Source of the DNA: Phytohabitans maris
GTDB taxonomy: Bacteria; Actinomycetota; Actinomycetes; Mycobacteriales; Micromonosporaceae
Direction: 5' to 3'
NCBI RefSeq assembly: GCF_031085175.1
Contig: NZ_JAVHUY010000022.1
Location: 62,001-126,000 of the forward strand
DNA: 64,000 nucleotides
Shown: positions 18,228 through 26,504 of the stretch, one piece after another
How the letters are laid out: the number at the start of each line of letters is the position of its first letter
Position numbering within the stretch: the stretch's first letter is position 1
Position numbers and translations under genes: made by a program
The notes under the pieces: generated by a model
What the model saw: the letters and a program-made list of their open reading frames with translations, nothing else
Databases searched by the model: none
Told to the model about the DNA's origin: nothing

Positions 18228-19901
18228 TCACCCCTCCCGGCCGGTGATCCGCCACATGTCCGGGAGGGAGGTCACCTTGACGCGCGGCCGCGCCACGGCC
18301 TGCCCGGCCGCCCGCTCGTGCCGGTCGAGGCGGGTCCAGCCCGCCCAGTCGGTGAGGCGTCGACAGCGCTCGGCCAGCAGGGCGTCCAGCCACTGTGGAG
18401 GCTCGACGGGCGGCGCGAGCCGGCCGGCGGACGCGTCGGACCGCAGGTGCTGGACCGTCGCCGACGCGCAGTGCTTGTTGGTGCCGATCACGCCGTTGGG
18501 GCCGCGTTTGGCCCAGCCGACCACGTACGCCCCGGGCACCGGCCGGCCGTCCTCGTCGACGATCCGGCCGTCGGCGTTGCGTACCACGCCGCGGTCGCCG
18601 TCGTACGGCAGGCCGGGCAGCGGGACGGTGAGGTAGCCCACCGAGGTGAGGACCAGCCCGGCGCCGACCGTCTGCGCCGCGCCGGCGGGCCGGAACGTCA
18701 CCGCGCCATCCACGTCCCGTTTCACCTGCCGGCGCAGCCGTACGCCGGTCACCGCGGTCGAGCCGAGGATGCGTTCCGGGCGGGCGAGGAAGCGCAGCCG
18801 GATCCGCGGGCGCGCGGGTCCGCCCGGGGATCCGGTGGCCAGCCGGCGGAGCGCGGCGTACCGGGCGCGCAGGATCGGGTCGGCGGCCAGCGTGCGCTCC
18901 TCCGCCGGGGTGAGGTCGAGCCCCTCCCGCTCCGCCACCACGTCCACGCCGGGCAGGCGTTCGAGGGCGGTCAGCTCGGCCGTCGTGAACGCGGCCTGGA
19001 GTGGGCCGCGGCGGCCGACCACCAGGACCTCGCGGATCCCGCTCCGGCTCAGCGCCTCGACCGCGTGCTGGGCCATGTCGGTCCCGGCCAGCAGCGCGGG
19101 GTCGGAGACCAGGAGGCGGGCGACGTCGAGGGCGACGTTGCCGTTGCCGATGACGACCGCCCGCGGGCCGGACAGGTCGATCTCGCGGGCGCCGGCGTCC
19201 GGGTGGCCGTTGTACCAGGCGACGAACTCCGCGGCGGCGAGGCTGCCGGGCAGGTCCTCGCCGGGGATCCCGATCGTCCGGGCCCCGGCGGCGCCGACCG
19301 CGTACACCACCGCGTCGTAGGCCCGGCCGAGCTCCGCGGGGGTGAGGTCGGACCCCACCTCGACGCCGAACCGGAACCGCAGGTGCGGACGGCCGGCGTG
19401 GGCGGCGAACGCCTCGGCGGCCAGCTTGGTCGACGGGTGGTCCGGTGCGACGCCGTACCGGATGAGCCCGCCGGGGGTCGGGAGGCGGTCGTAGACGTCC
19501 ACCGCCGCCCCGGAACCGCCGGTCTCCAGCAGGTCGAGCGCCGCGTAGAGCCCGGCGGGTCCGGCGCCGACCACCGCGATCCGCAGCCGCCGGTCGAGGG
19601 CGAGGCTCGGCGGGAGCACCGACCGCGGTGGCACCGGGCCGGGGCGCCGGCCCTCGAAGTAGGCCGCGTTCAGCTCCGCGAAGTGGTGCAGCGACGGCGG
19701 GAGGTCCAGGTCCGGGCGGATCGCGTCGACCGGGCACTCCGGAACGCAGCACCCGCAGTCGATGCAGGTAGCCGGGTCGATGTAGAGCATCTCGGCCGCG
19801 GCGAACCCGGGCGTGCCCGGCGCCGGCTGGATGCAGTCGACCGGGCACACCGCCGTGCACGCCGCGTCGTCGCAGCAGGACTGCGTGATCACGTGGGTCA
19901 C
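18228..19901 (-). CDS. Ferredoxin-NADP(+) reductase with N-terminal 7Fe-type ferredoxin (FprB-like)
   Basis: A 557-residue fusion. Residues 1-65 are a ferredoxin domain with seven or eight ligand cysteines (CCDDAACTAVCPVDC and CIDCGCCVPECPVD). From about residue 95 it is an adrenodoxin-reductase-like FAD/NADPH enzyme with GAGPAGLYAA, the NADP motif VIGNGNVALDVAR and GWAKRGPNGVIGTNK. It transfers electrons between NADPH and iron-sulfur partners, so it can feed the two P450s and/or exchange electrons with the molybdoenzyme just downstream. GTG at 19901 was chosen because GGGGAGGA lies 6 bases before it; the ATG at 19928 has no ribosome site. Confidence 0.93.
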   Translation of the reverse strand: MTHVITQSCCDDAACTAVCPVDCIQPAPGTPGFAAAEMLYIDPATCIDCGCCVPECPVDAIRPDLDLPPSLHHFAELNAAYFEGRRPGPVPPRSVLPPSLALDRRLRIAVVGAGPAGLYAALDLLETGGSGAAVDVYDRLPTPGGLIRYGVAPDHPSTKLAAEAFAAHAGRPHLRFRFGVEVGSDLTPAELGRAYDAVVYAVGAAGARTIGIPGEDLPGSLAAAEFVAWYNGHPDAGAREIDLSGPRAVVIGNGNVALDVARLLVSDPALLAGTDMAQHAVEALSRSGIREVLVVGRRGPLQAAFTTAELTALERLPGVDVVAEREGLDLTPAEERTLAADPILRARYAALRRLATGSPGGPARPRIRLRFLARPERILGSTAVTGVRLRRQVKRDVDGAVTFRPAGAAQTVGAGLVLTSVGYLTVPLPGLPYDGDRGVVRNADGRIVDEDGRPVPGAYVVGWAKRGPNGVIGTNKHCASATVQHLRSDASAGRLAPPVEPPQWLDALLAERCRRLTDWAGWTRLDRHERAAGQAVARPRVKVTSLPDMWRITGREG

Positions 19902-19961
19902 CTCGGGTCCTCCCCGGTGGCGCGCCATTCGCTCGTCGGAGCGCTATTTCTATGTCCAGTG

Positions 19962-20774
19962 TTAGTCGTCGACGCGCCGCATCGTGACCAGGCCCGAGGC
20001 GGTACGCCCGAGCGGTGCCCTGAACTCGACCCGGAGCCGCAGCAGGTTGCGGGTCCGGCCGTCGACGGCGACCAGGACCGTCAGGCCCGGCCCACAGGCC
20101 GGCATCGGCGCCAGGTAGGCCAGAGTCGCGTCCAGCGGGCGCCACCGGTCGGGCTCGGGCCGGCAGAACTCCTCGGCGGCCACCACCAGCAGCGAATGCT
20201 GGGCCCCGCCGTGCATCACACCGAACGGGTTGCCGACATCCGGGTCACCGGCGACCTCCAGCAGCCCGCCGGCGCCGGTACGCTCGCGCCACGCCAGGCC
20301 GAAGAGATCGGGCAGGGAGCGCGTGGTGCGGTGGTTGCCCGCCTCGACCGTGTACATGCGGATCTGGTCGGGGTGGGCCGGCACCAGCCGCAGCCGTCCC
20401 ACGCAGCGGGCGACCGGGCGGCCGTCCGGCGCCTCGATGATGGCGTCGCAGAGCGCGAAGCCGCCGTCGAGGTCGCGCAGGACGCCCCGGCCGACGACGC
20501 TGCCGGCGGGTGGGTCCGCCGCGGTGAGGAAGTCGATCCGCAGGTCGATGGTGCGGCAGCCCATGGGGGCACCGTCGAGGCTCATCGCCGCGCGCGCCAG
20601 GAGCACGTCGGCGAGCGGCCCCAGCCAGCCCGAGCTGTCGCTGGCCGGCGGCACCACCGTCGTGGCGTGACACCGGCCGTCCCCGAGCGCGGTCACCCGC
20701 GTGCCGAAGGCGTTCTCCGCCGCGTTGCTCGCGATGAGCACCTGCTCGCGGGCGGGTGTGTCGCTGGCGGTCAA
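19962..20774 (-). CDS. Hotdog-fold (PaaI/acyl-CoA thioesterase-like) protein, two hotdog domains
   Basis: About 270 residues with two hotdog repeats. The second carries the PaaI-like segment NPFGVMHGGAQHSLL (about residues 185-200). The first has RTIDLRIDFLTAADPPAG, the long-strand part of a hotdog. It probably hydrolyses or dehydrates an acyl thioester. The start is uncertain: TTG at 20774 overlaps the ketosynthase stop as TTGA; a GTG about 11 codons in is the alternative. Last gene of a SnoaL-like - SDR - ketosynthase - hotdog operon. Confidence 0.75.
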   Translation of the reverse strand: MTASDTPAREQVLIASNAAENAFGTRVTALGDGRCHATTVVPPASDSSGWLGPLADVLLARAAMSLDGAPMGCRTIDLRIDFLTAADPPAGSVVGRGVLRDLDGGFALCDAIIEAPDGRPVARCVGRLRLVPAHPDQIRMYTVEAGNHRTTRSLPDLFGLAWRERTGAGGLLEVAGDPDVGNPFGVMHGGAQHSLLVVAAEEFCRPEPDRWRPLDATLAYLAPMPACGPGLTVLVAVDGRTRNLLRLRVEFRAPLGRTASGLVTMRRVDD

Positions 20775-22030
20775 CGCTGGCCCGCGCTGACGACCAGGGA
20801 GGCGTTCTGGCCGCCGAAGCCGAACGCGTTGACCTGCATCCACTCCATCGACCGCTTGCGCGGCTCGCCCAGCACGAGGTCGAAGCGGATCTCCGGCTCG
20901 GGGTCGGTGGTGGCGCCCGTCGGGGCCACCTGCCCGCGCCGGAAGCCCTCCAGCAGGATGGCGAGGCCGATGGCGCCCGCCCCGCCGGCCGGGTGCCCGA
21001 GGGTGCCCTTCGGGGAGGTCACCGACAGTTCCGGGGCGTGCGCGCCGAACAGGTCGTTGACGGCGCGGATCTCGGCGACGTCTCCCTTGGGGGTGCCGGT
21101 GGCGTGCGCGACGAGCACGTCGACGTCGCCCGGGGCAATCCGCGCCTCCTCGATGGCGAGGGACATCGCCAGCCGCTCCCACTCGCCGGAGGGGTCGGGG
21201 GTCGACGGGTGGTACGCCTCGGACGCGGTGCCCCAGCCCTGGATCCAGGCGTGGACCCGGGCGCCCCGGGCGCGCGCGTGCGCGGCGCTCTCCAGCACGA
21301 ACATGCCCGATCCCTCGCCCATCACCATGCCGGCCCGGTGGACGTCGAACGGCTGGCAGGCCTTGCGGTGGTCGGTCACCCGCGCCGAGCCCATCCCGTA
21401 GCTGTAGCGGGCGTAGCCGCTGGCCGGCACGAACTCGCCGTCGACGCCGTAGGCGAGCCCGCCCTCGGTGCCGCCCACCAGCGCGACGTCCACCTGCCCG
21501 GAGGCGACCAGCCGGGCGCCGAGACCGATCGCGTCCAACGACGACGCGCAGGCCGTCGTGATCGTCAGGCACGGCCCGTGCAGCTTCCACCGCATGGCGA
21601 TCTGGGCGGCGGCCATGTTGGGCCATACCTTGATCATCATCTTCGGATCGGCGGCCGCGCGGCCGAGCCGGTCCACGTCGTACTGGACCCGCTCCATCGT
21701 CTGGGTGCCGTTCTTCGACGTACCGACCACGACGGCGGTGCGCCGGTCGTCGAGCGCGGTGAGGCCGGAGTCGGCCAGCGCCGAGGTCACCGCCGCGCCC
21801 GCGTGCCGGGCGAAGGGGTCGATGCCCTCGAGCTTTCGCGCGTCCATCCAGGACGGTGGAACGAAGTCCGCGATGGGGGCCCAGTACTCGAAGCGCTCGG
21901 GGTCGCCCCGCGTCCACGGTGTCTCCTGGAGAGCGGAGTCGCCCGCCACCAGGCGGTCGAACAGGTCTCGTGGTGCGTGACCCAGCGCGGACACCACGCC
22001 GATCCCGGTGATCGCCACGTCAAGGCTCAT
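20771..22030 (-). CDS. Beta-ketoacyl synthase (FabF/KAS-like)
   Basis: A 419-residue condensing enzyme. The catalytic triad is in place: Cys in TTACASS, His in HATGTPKGD and His in GHPAGGAGA, with the conserved Lys in SPKGTLGH. The C-terminal FGFGGQNASL motif is intact. It would carry out decarboxylative Claisen condensation, yet no acyl carrier protein, acyltransferase or malonyl loader is near. In this setting it may use CoA esters or a carrier made elsewhere. ATG at 22030. It overlaps the hotdog gene and lies 65 bases after the SDR. Confidence 0.9.
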   Translation of the reverse strand: MSLDVAITGIGVVSALGHAPRDLFDRLVAGDSALQETPWTRGDPERFEYWAPIADFVPPSWMDARKLEGIDPFARHAGAAVTSALADSGLTALDDRRTAVVVGTSKNGTQTMERVQYDVDRLGRAAADPKMMIKVWPNMAAAQIAMRWKLHGPCLTITTACASSLDAIGLGARLVASGQVDVALVGGTEGGLAYGVDGEFVPASGYARYSYGMGSARVTDHRKACQPFDVHRAGMVMGEGSGMFVLESAAHARARGARVHAWIQGWGTASEAYHPSTPDPSGEWERLAMSLAIEEARIAPGDVDVLVAHATGTPKGDVAEIRAVNDLFGAHAPELSVTSPKGTLGHPAGGAGAIGLAILLEGFRRGQVAPTGATTDPEPEIRFDLVLGEPRKRSMEWMQVNAFGFGGQNASLVVSAGQR

Positions 22031-22095
22031 ATCCGCTCCCCGGTGAGGCTGATGTTGGACACAGATTAGGCTGAGCGACGAGCCAGTGTCTAGTG
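22031..22095. promoter_or_regulatory. Short gap with repeated GTGTC half-sites upstream of the ketosynthase
   Basis: The 65-base gap contains GGACACAGATTAGG and CAGTGTCTAGTGTCAG. A similar TGTCCAGTGTTAG lies in the gap upstream of the ferredoxin-reductase gene (about 19950-19962). These are possible regulator half-sites; the evidence is only similarity. Confidence 0.2.
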
Positions 22096-22953
22096 TCAGC
22101 CGGCGATGACGCCGCGCCCCCAGGAGTCGGGATGGGTCGGCTGCATCACGTCCGCCGTCAGGGCCGCGGCGAAGTCCTCCCGCCGCCAGGCCCCGAGATC
22201 GCGCGTCCAGGTCGCGGCCGGTGCCGGGTGCGACCAGACCGACAGCCGCCTCCCGTCGAACGAGACGACCTGCCCGTGCAGGTGGCTGGCGGCCGGACTG
22301 GCCAGGTAGCTCACGACCGGGGCCACCATCTCCGGCGGCGGAAAGGTGGACTCGTGACCCACGGCGGTGGCCGCGTCGGCGAAGACCGCGGTCATCCGGG
22401 TGCGGGCGACCGGGTAGAGCACGTTGCAGCGGATGCCGAACCGACCCAGCTCCATCTCCAGCACGCGGTTGAGCCCCACGATGCCGGCCTTCGCCGCCGC
22501 GTAGTTGGCCTGGCCGAACATGCCGAACAGCCCGGCACCGGACGTGACGCTGAGGATGTGCCCCCCGCTGCCACGCATCGCGCGGGCGGCGGCCGCGCTG
22601 CAGGCCCAGGTGCCTCGCAGGTGAACCGCGAGCACCTCGTCCCACTCCGGTGCCGTCATCTTCACCACCGACCGGTCCCGGGTGAGGCCGGCGTTGTTGA
22701 CCAGCAGGTCGATACGGTCGAACGAGTCCACGCAGGTGTCGACGAGCCGCTCGCAGAAGTCCGCGTCGACCAGCGAACCCACCTGGCACACCGCCGTGCC
22801 TCCCGCGTCCCGGATCAGCCGTACGGTCTCCGCCGCCGCCTCGGCGTCCGTGCCGTTGACCACCACGGCGAACCCGTCGGCGGCCAGAGCCATCGCGAAG
22901 CTCCGTCCAAGTCCCCGCGAGGACCCGGTGACGACGGCGGCCCGCCGGCTCAT
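22096..22953 (-). CDS. Short-chain dehydrogenase/reductase (SDR)
   Basis: A 285-residue classical SDR. Cofactor motif TGSSRGLG (residues 9-16), structural NNAG, catalytic Ser in SVTSGAG and the YAAAK active-site motif are all present. The C-terminus is longer than usual by about 40 residues (ending HPDSWGRGVIAG), as in multi-functional beta-oxidation-type SDRs. It probably interconverts a 3-hydroxyacyl and 3-ketoacyl thioester. Its ATG overlaps the SnoaL-like stop by 4 bases. Confidence 0.92.
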   Translation of the reverse strand: MSRRAAVVTGSSRGLGRSFAMALAADGFAVVVNGTDAEAAAETVRLIRDAGGTAVCQVGSLVDADFCERLVDTCVDSFDRIDLLVNNAGLTRDRSVVKMTAPEWDEVLAVHLRGTWACSAAAARAMRGSGGHILSVTSGAGLFGMFGQANYAAAKAGIVGLNRVLEMELGRFGIRCNVLYPVARTRMTAVFADAATAVGHESTFPPPEMVAPVVSYLASPAASHLHGQVVSFDGRRLSVWSHPAPAATWTRDLGAWRREDFAAALTADVMQPTHPDSWGRGVIAG

Positions 22954-23444
22954 CGGGACCCCGCGTGCAGGAGGGAGAGCAGGTAGGCGCCGCCGATCCG
23001 GTCCGCCCGCGGGGGCAGCACGTCGAACTGGGACATGATCTGCACCAGGTCGTACTGCGCCAGGTAGCGGGAGAGCAGCCCGTCCTTGAACGCGAGCAGG
23101 ATGTCGCATCCGTACGTGGTCGCCGTCTTTGCGGTGCCGAGGCTGGCCGGTGCCGAGCAGGTCTGCCGGAAGAGGAAGAGCGCCCGCCCGTCGGCCGGCG
23201 CGGTGAAGGTCTGGACCTCCTCGAAGCGCACGTCCGGCATCACCCGGTAGATGGCCTCGACGTACTCGCGGAGTTCCGCGTGCCCGTGGATCAGCCGCGG
23301 CCAGAACACGAGGTCTTCCCAGACGATGTCCGGATGCATCAGCCGCATCACGGTATCGATGTCGAGCGAGTTCCACGCCGCGGCCCACCGGTGGCAGAAG
23401 TCGCGCAGGAACTCCTCGGTGACGGTGTCGCCCTTGGGTATCAC
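22950..23444 (-). CDS. SnoaL-like / NTF2-like domain protein
   Basis: A 164-residue NTF2-fold protein: FCHRWAAAWNSLDIDTVMRLMHPD is the classic first helix of SnoaL-like proteins, followed by the IHGHAELREYVEAI and TYGCDILLAFKDGLL strands. Relatives catalyse isomerisation, dehydration or cyclisation of ketones. The GTG at 23444 was preferred because GGAGGGAG lies 8 bases before it; the in-frame ATG at 23462 precedes that site. First gene of the ketosynthase operon, divergent from the tandem-TetR gene. Confidence 0.8.
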   Translation of the reverse strand: MIPKGDTVTEEFLRDFCHRWAAAWNSLDIDTVMRLMHPDIVWEDLVFWPRLIHGHAELREYVEAIYRVMPDVRFEEVQTFTAPADGRALFLFRQTCSAPASLGTAKTATTYGCDILLAFKDGLLSRYLAQYDLVQIMSQFDVLPPRADRIGGAYLLSLLHAGSR

Positions 23445-23614
23445 GGTCGATGCTCCCTCCATGGGCAGGGTCGGCGCCAGTGAACGATGAATAGGCTGCT
23501 GGTGTCAAGGCTGCCTCCCGTGCTGACCCTGCAACCGGACCCTTTGGTGAACAGTCGATAGGGCGTATGTTGATAACCTGCGCTAGATTCCACAGCGAAC
23601 GAGGGGAAGCCACG

Positions 23615-24826
23615 GTGGGTGGTGCGGGGCCCGCGATACCCAAGGGACGGGATGTCACGCCGCGCCGGGACGCGCAGATCGCGCAGGTCGCCGGCCAGCT
23701 CTTCCAGAAGCGTGGCTACGCCAACGTCGCGGTTCGCGACGTCGCCGCGGCGGTCGGCGTGACCGCACCCGCGGTCTACCGGCACTTCCCGGGCAAGCAG
23801 GCGCTGCTGCTGGCGGCCATCGAGTCGGGCCTGGCCCTGGTCGACGAGTCGCTCCAGGAGGCGCGAGCCGGTTCCGCCGTCGGCGCCCTGTCCCTGATGA
23901 CGCCGCTGTCGCGGGTCGCGGTGGAGCGGCGCGACCTGTGGCTGCTCGTCCGCCGGGAGTCCAGGCACCTGCCCGACGGCGACGCCCGCCGGGTCAGGGG
24001 AGTGTTCAGCGCCCTCGTCGCCCGGATGCGGGCGCTGATCGCGGCGCAGCGGGCCGACCTGTCCCGCGACGACGGCGCCCTGCTGTCCCATGCCGCGCTG
24101 GCGACGCTGGAGGCGCCGTCGCAGTACCCGCAGCGGCAGGCCCGGGCCGCGCTGGCCCGGGCGCTGGCCGAGGCGGGCGCGCGGGTCGCCGCCTTCTCGT
24201 TCGGTGCCTTGCCCGCGTTGCCGCCGCCCGCGTCCCAGGAGGGCATCGCGCGCGTCGCCAGTGACGGCGCCCGAGCCAAGGCGATCTTCGCGGCGGCGGC
24301 GAAGCTCTTCGCCGAGCGCGGCTATCCCGAGGTGAGCCTCGACGACATCGGCGCGGCGGTGGGCATCAGCGGTCCCAGCATCTACCACCACTTCTCCAGC
24401 AAGTCGCAGATCCTGGCCCGCCTGACGCAGCGTGCCTTCGAGGCGATCGAGCTCAACCGCACCCACGCGCTGCGCCGCCACGGCGAGCCGCGGCGGATCC
24501 TGCGGCAGTTCGTCGTCGACCAGGTCGCCCTGGCGCTGACCCACAACGCCCTCTACCGTGTCTTCACCGACGAGTCGATCCACCTGGACAGCGGCCCGCG
24601 CCAGCGATTCCTCACGGCCCAGCGCTCGCTCTTCGACCACTGGGTCAGCATCCTGGTCCGGGCCCGGCCGGACCTGACCCCGGCCGGGGCGTACGTCCAG
24701 GTCTCGTCCGGGCTCTGCGTCGTCAACGACATGGCCCGGTCGCGCCGGCTGAAGGCACAGGACCGCATCCACCCGCGGGTGGCCGCGCTCGTCTGCCACC
24801 ACCTGGGGGTCGACGGCGATGGCTGA
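23615..24826 (+). CDS. TetR family regulator with two fused TetR units
   Basis: A 403-residue protein that holds two complete TetR N-terminal helix-turn-helix domains: residues about 20-65 (RDVAAAVGVTAPAVYRHFPG) and about 222-268 (DDIGAAVGISGPSIYHHFSS), each followed by an all-helical ligand part. Normal TetR proteins are about 200 residues and act as dimers, so this is a covalent pseudo-dimer. GTG at 23615 follows GAGGGGAAG. Its end overlaps the kinase gene by 8 bases, and it is divergent from the ketosynthase operon. A second such protein is at 29406-30611. It may respond to an acyl-CoA. Confidence 0.9.
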   Translation: MGGAGPAIPKGRDVTPRRDAQIAQVAGQLFQKRGYANVAVRDVAAAVGVTAPAVYRHFPGKQALLLAAIESGLALVDESLQEARAGSAVGALSLMTPLSRVAVERRDLWLLVRRESRHLPDGDARRVRGVFSALVARMRALIAAQRADLSRDDGALLSHAALATLEAPSQYPQRQARAALARALAEAGARVAAFSFGALPALPPPASQEGIARVASDGARAKAIFAAAAKLFAERGYPEVSLDDIGAAVGISGPSIYHHFSSKSQILARLTQRAFEAIELNRTHALRRHGEPRRILRQFVVDQVALALTHNALYRVFTDESIHLDSGPRQRFLTAQRSLFDHWVSILVRARPDLTPAGAYVQVSSGLCVVNDMARSRRLKAQDRIHPRVAALVCHHLGVDGDG

Positions 24827-25970
24827 ACCGTGCGTGGCCCGTGGGCGGGTGGAGGGCGCGCTGCTCGAACTGCTGGCCGAGCGGCGCCGCCTGCGCGACG
24901 CACCGCCGCCACACGCGCGGTTTCGCGCCCCGGAGGTGGTCCGGGCGGGGCTGCGGCGGTGGATGAGCGACGAGCACGGCCCGCACGCCAGGGTGAGTGA
25001 CCTTCGCCGCCTCTCCGGCGCGGGCACCAACGAGCTGTACTCCTTCACGCTGCACCGCGACGGCGCGCAGGAGAGCCACGTGCTGCGGGTCAAGGTCCCG
25101 GGATCCGGGGTCGTGACCCACCTGGGGCGTGAGGTGCAGGCCATGCGGGCCGTCGACGGGCTGATCCCGGTGCCGCGCCCCCGCTGGCTCACCCACGACC
25201 CGCGATACCTGGGCGCACCCGCGGTCGTCACCGACTTCAGCCCCGGCGTGCAGGCGCCGCGCGGGCAGGAGACCCGGGCCAGCGGCATGGGCACCACGTA
25301 CCCCGAGCCGCTGCGCTCGAGGCTGGCGCCGCAGTTCGTCTCGTACGAGGCCCTGCTGCACGCCTTCGACTGGAGCCGCGCCGGCCTCGACCAGTTCGAG
25401 CCGCCGCGGGCCGGCACCACCGACGCCGTCGACTGGCGGCTGGCGTTCTGGGACCGGGTCTGGGACGAGGACCGGCTGGAGGAGCATCCCTCGATGGCGC
25501 TGGCGCGGGACTGGCTCTGGGAGCACCGTCCGGTGGTCGACGTCGCGTCCCTGCTGCACGGCGACTACCGCAACGGCAACTTCCTCTTCGACGAGGAGCG
25601 CGGCGTGGTCACCGCCGTGATCGACTGGGAGATGACCTGGATCGGCGACCGCCACGCCGACCTCGCGTACACGATGTTCAAGTCGTTCGCGCACGTGCGG
25701 GACGGCGTGACCCTGGTGGCCGGGCTGCTGGACGCCGAGCGGTTCGTCGCGGCGTACGAGGAGGTCTCCGGGCTGCCGGTCGACCCCGAGCGGCTGCACT
25801 ACTACTTCGTGTTCAACATGTACTGGTCCAACGTCTCGCTGCTGGCCACCGGGCTGCGCAACGCCGCCGCCGGCATGACCCAGCTCGACGTCATGTACCA
25901 GGCGATGGCCGGCAAGGGCGCGATGTCCTGCGCCGCCCTCAACAAAGTGCTTTTCGGAGGCGCCCGATGA
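24819..25970 (+). CDS. APH-family phosphotransferase (LvaA / ACAD10-11 kinase-like)
   Basis: A 383-residue kinase of the aminoglycoside-phosphotransferase superfamily. The catalytic loop is HGDYRNGNFLF (about residue 248) and the metal-binding Asp is in VIDWEM. The N-lobe is seen in RRLSGAGTNELYSF and VLRVKVPG. In this family the members next to acyl-CoA genes phosphorylate hydroxyacyl-CoA (as LvaA does on 4-hydroxyvaleryl-CoA) and are not resistance enzymes. It overlaps the tandem-TetR stop by 8 bases and the next small gene by 4 bases. A hydroxyacyl-CoA kinase role is inferred from family and context. Confidence 0.8.
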   Translation: MAEPCVARGRVEGALLELLAERRRLRDAPPPHARFRAPEVVRAGLRRWMSDEHGPHARVSDLRRLSGAGTNELYSFTLHRDGAQESHVLRVKVPGSGVVTHLGREVQAMRAVDGLIPVPRPRWLTHDPRYLGAPAVVTDFSPGVQAPRGQETRASGMGTTYPEPLRSRLAPQFVSYEALLHAFDWSRAGLDQFEPPRAGTTDAVDWRLAFWDRVWDEDRLEEHPSMALARDWLWEHRPVVDVASLLHGDYRNGNFLFDEERGVVTAVIDWEMTWIGDRHADLAYTMFKSFAHVRDGVTLVAGLLDAERFVAAYEEVSGLPVDPERLHYYFVFNMYWSNVSLLATGLRNAAAGMTQLDVMYQAMAGKGAMSCAALNKVLFGGAR

Positions 25971-26494
25971 TCCCGTCGGTCGACCGTCACCTGGAGGCGA
26001 TCCGGGAGCGTCTCGCCGAGACGATCTTCCCGATGCTGCCGCCCGAGGCGGAGTTCGCGCGCGAGCAGGCGTCGTTCGTCCTCATGGCGCTCGACCTGGT
26101 CCGCGCCGCGCACCCGCACGCCTACCGGTACGAGGTGGTCGAGCGGCACGAGTACGCGGCCGCGGTCGGCGACCTTCTCGCCCTGGGCGTGAGCCCCGGT
26201 GCCGAGGCCGAGGCCCGCGACGCGCTGGCCGCCCCCGAGCCGCGTGCCGACGAGGCCAGCATCCCACTGGCCGCGCTGATCGAGGGCAACCGCGCGCTCA
26301 AGACGGTCGTGACCCGGCTGTTCGAGGCGCTCTGCGCGGAGGGCGGAGAGACGGCGGACAGCGCCCGCGAGGTGCTGCGCCGCCTCGCCGTGCGGCAGGT
26401 CGCCCGCGAGCGCGCGCTCTTCGCCAGCACCGGCTACACGCGGAGCGAGACGAGCCTCGCCGAGACGCTGGCTCAACCCGGAGCGGCCAGCTGA
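25967..26494 (+). CDS. Small helical protein downstream of the kinase (DUF6285/LvaB-like, tentative)
   Basis: A 175-residue, mostly helical, acidic protein with no catalytic motif that I recognise. Its start (LEAIRERLAETIFPMLPPEAEFAREQA) resembles the small proteins that commonly follow acyl-CoA-linked APH kinases, such as LvaB, which its kinase partner needs for activity. It overlaps the kinase gene by 4 bases, which supports complex formation. The family name is from memory of the pattern, so treat it as tentative. Confidence 0.6.
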   Translation: MIPSVDRHLEAIRERLAETIFPMLPPEAEFAREQASFVLMALDLVRAAHPHAYRYEVVERHEYAAAVGDLLALGVSPGAEAEARDALAAPEPRADEASIPLAALIEGNRALKTVVTRLFEALCAEGGETADSAREVLRRLAVRQVARERALFASTGYTRSETSLAETLAQPGAAS

Positions 26495-26504
26495 CCGCGC
26501 GCCG

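Noticed and set aside
17925-21401. Very long open frame on the plus strand (over 1100 codons)
   Set aside because: It lies antisense to the molybdoenzyme, ferredoxin reductase, hotdog and ketosynthase genes, has Arg/Ala/Gly-rich composition and no motif. Long antisense frames are expected at this G+C content.
24819-25970. Antibiotic-resistance phosphotransferase
   Set aside because: The APH fold is present, but the operon with a small LvaB-like protein and acyl-CoA genes makes a hydroxyacyl-CoA kinase more likely than resistance.
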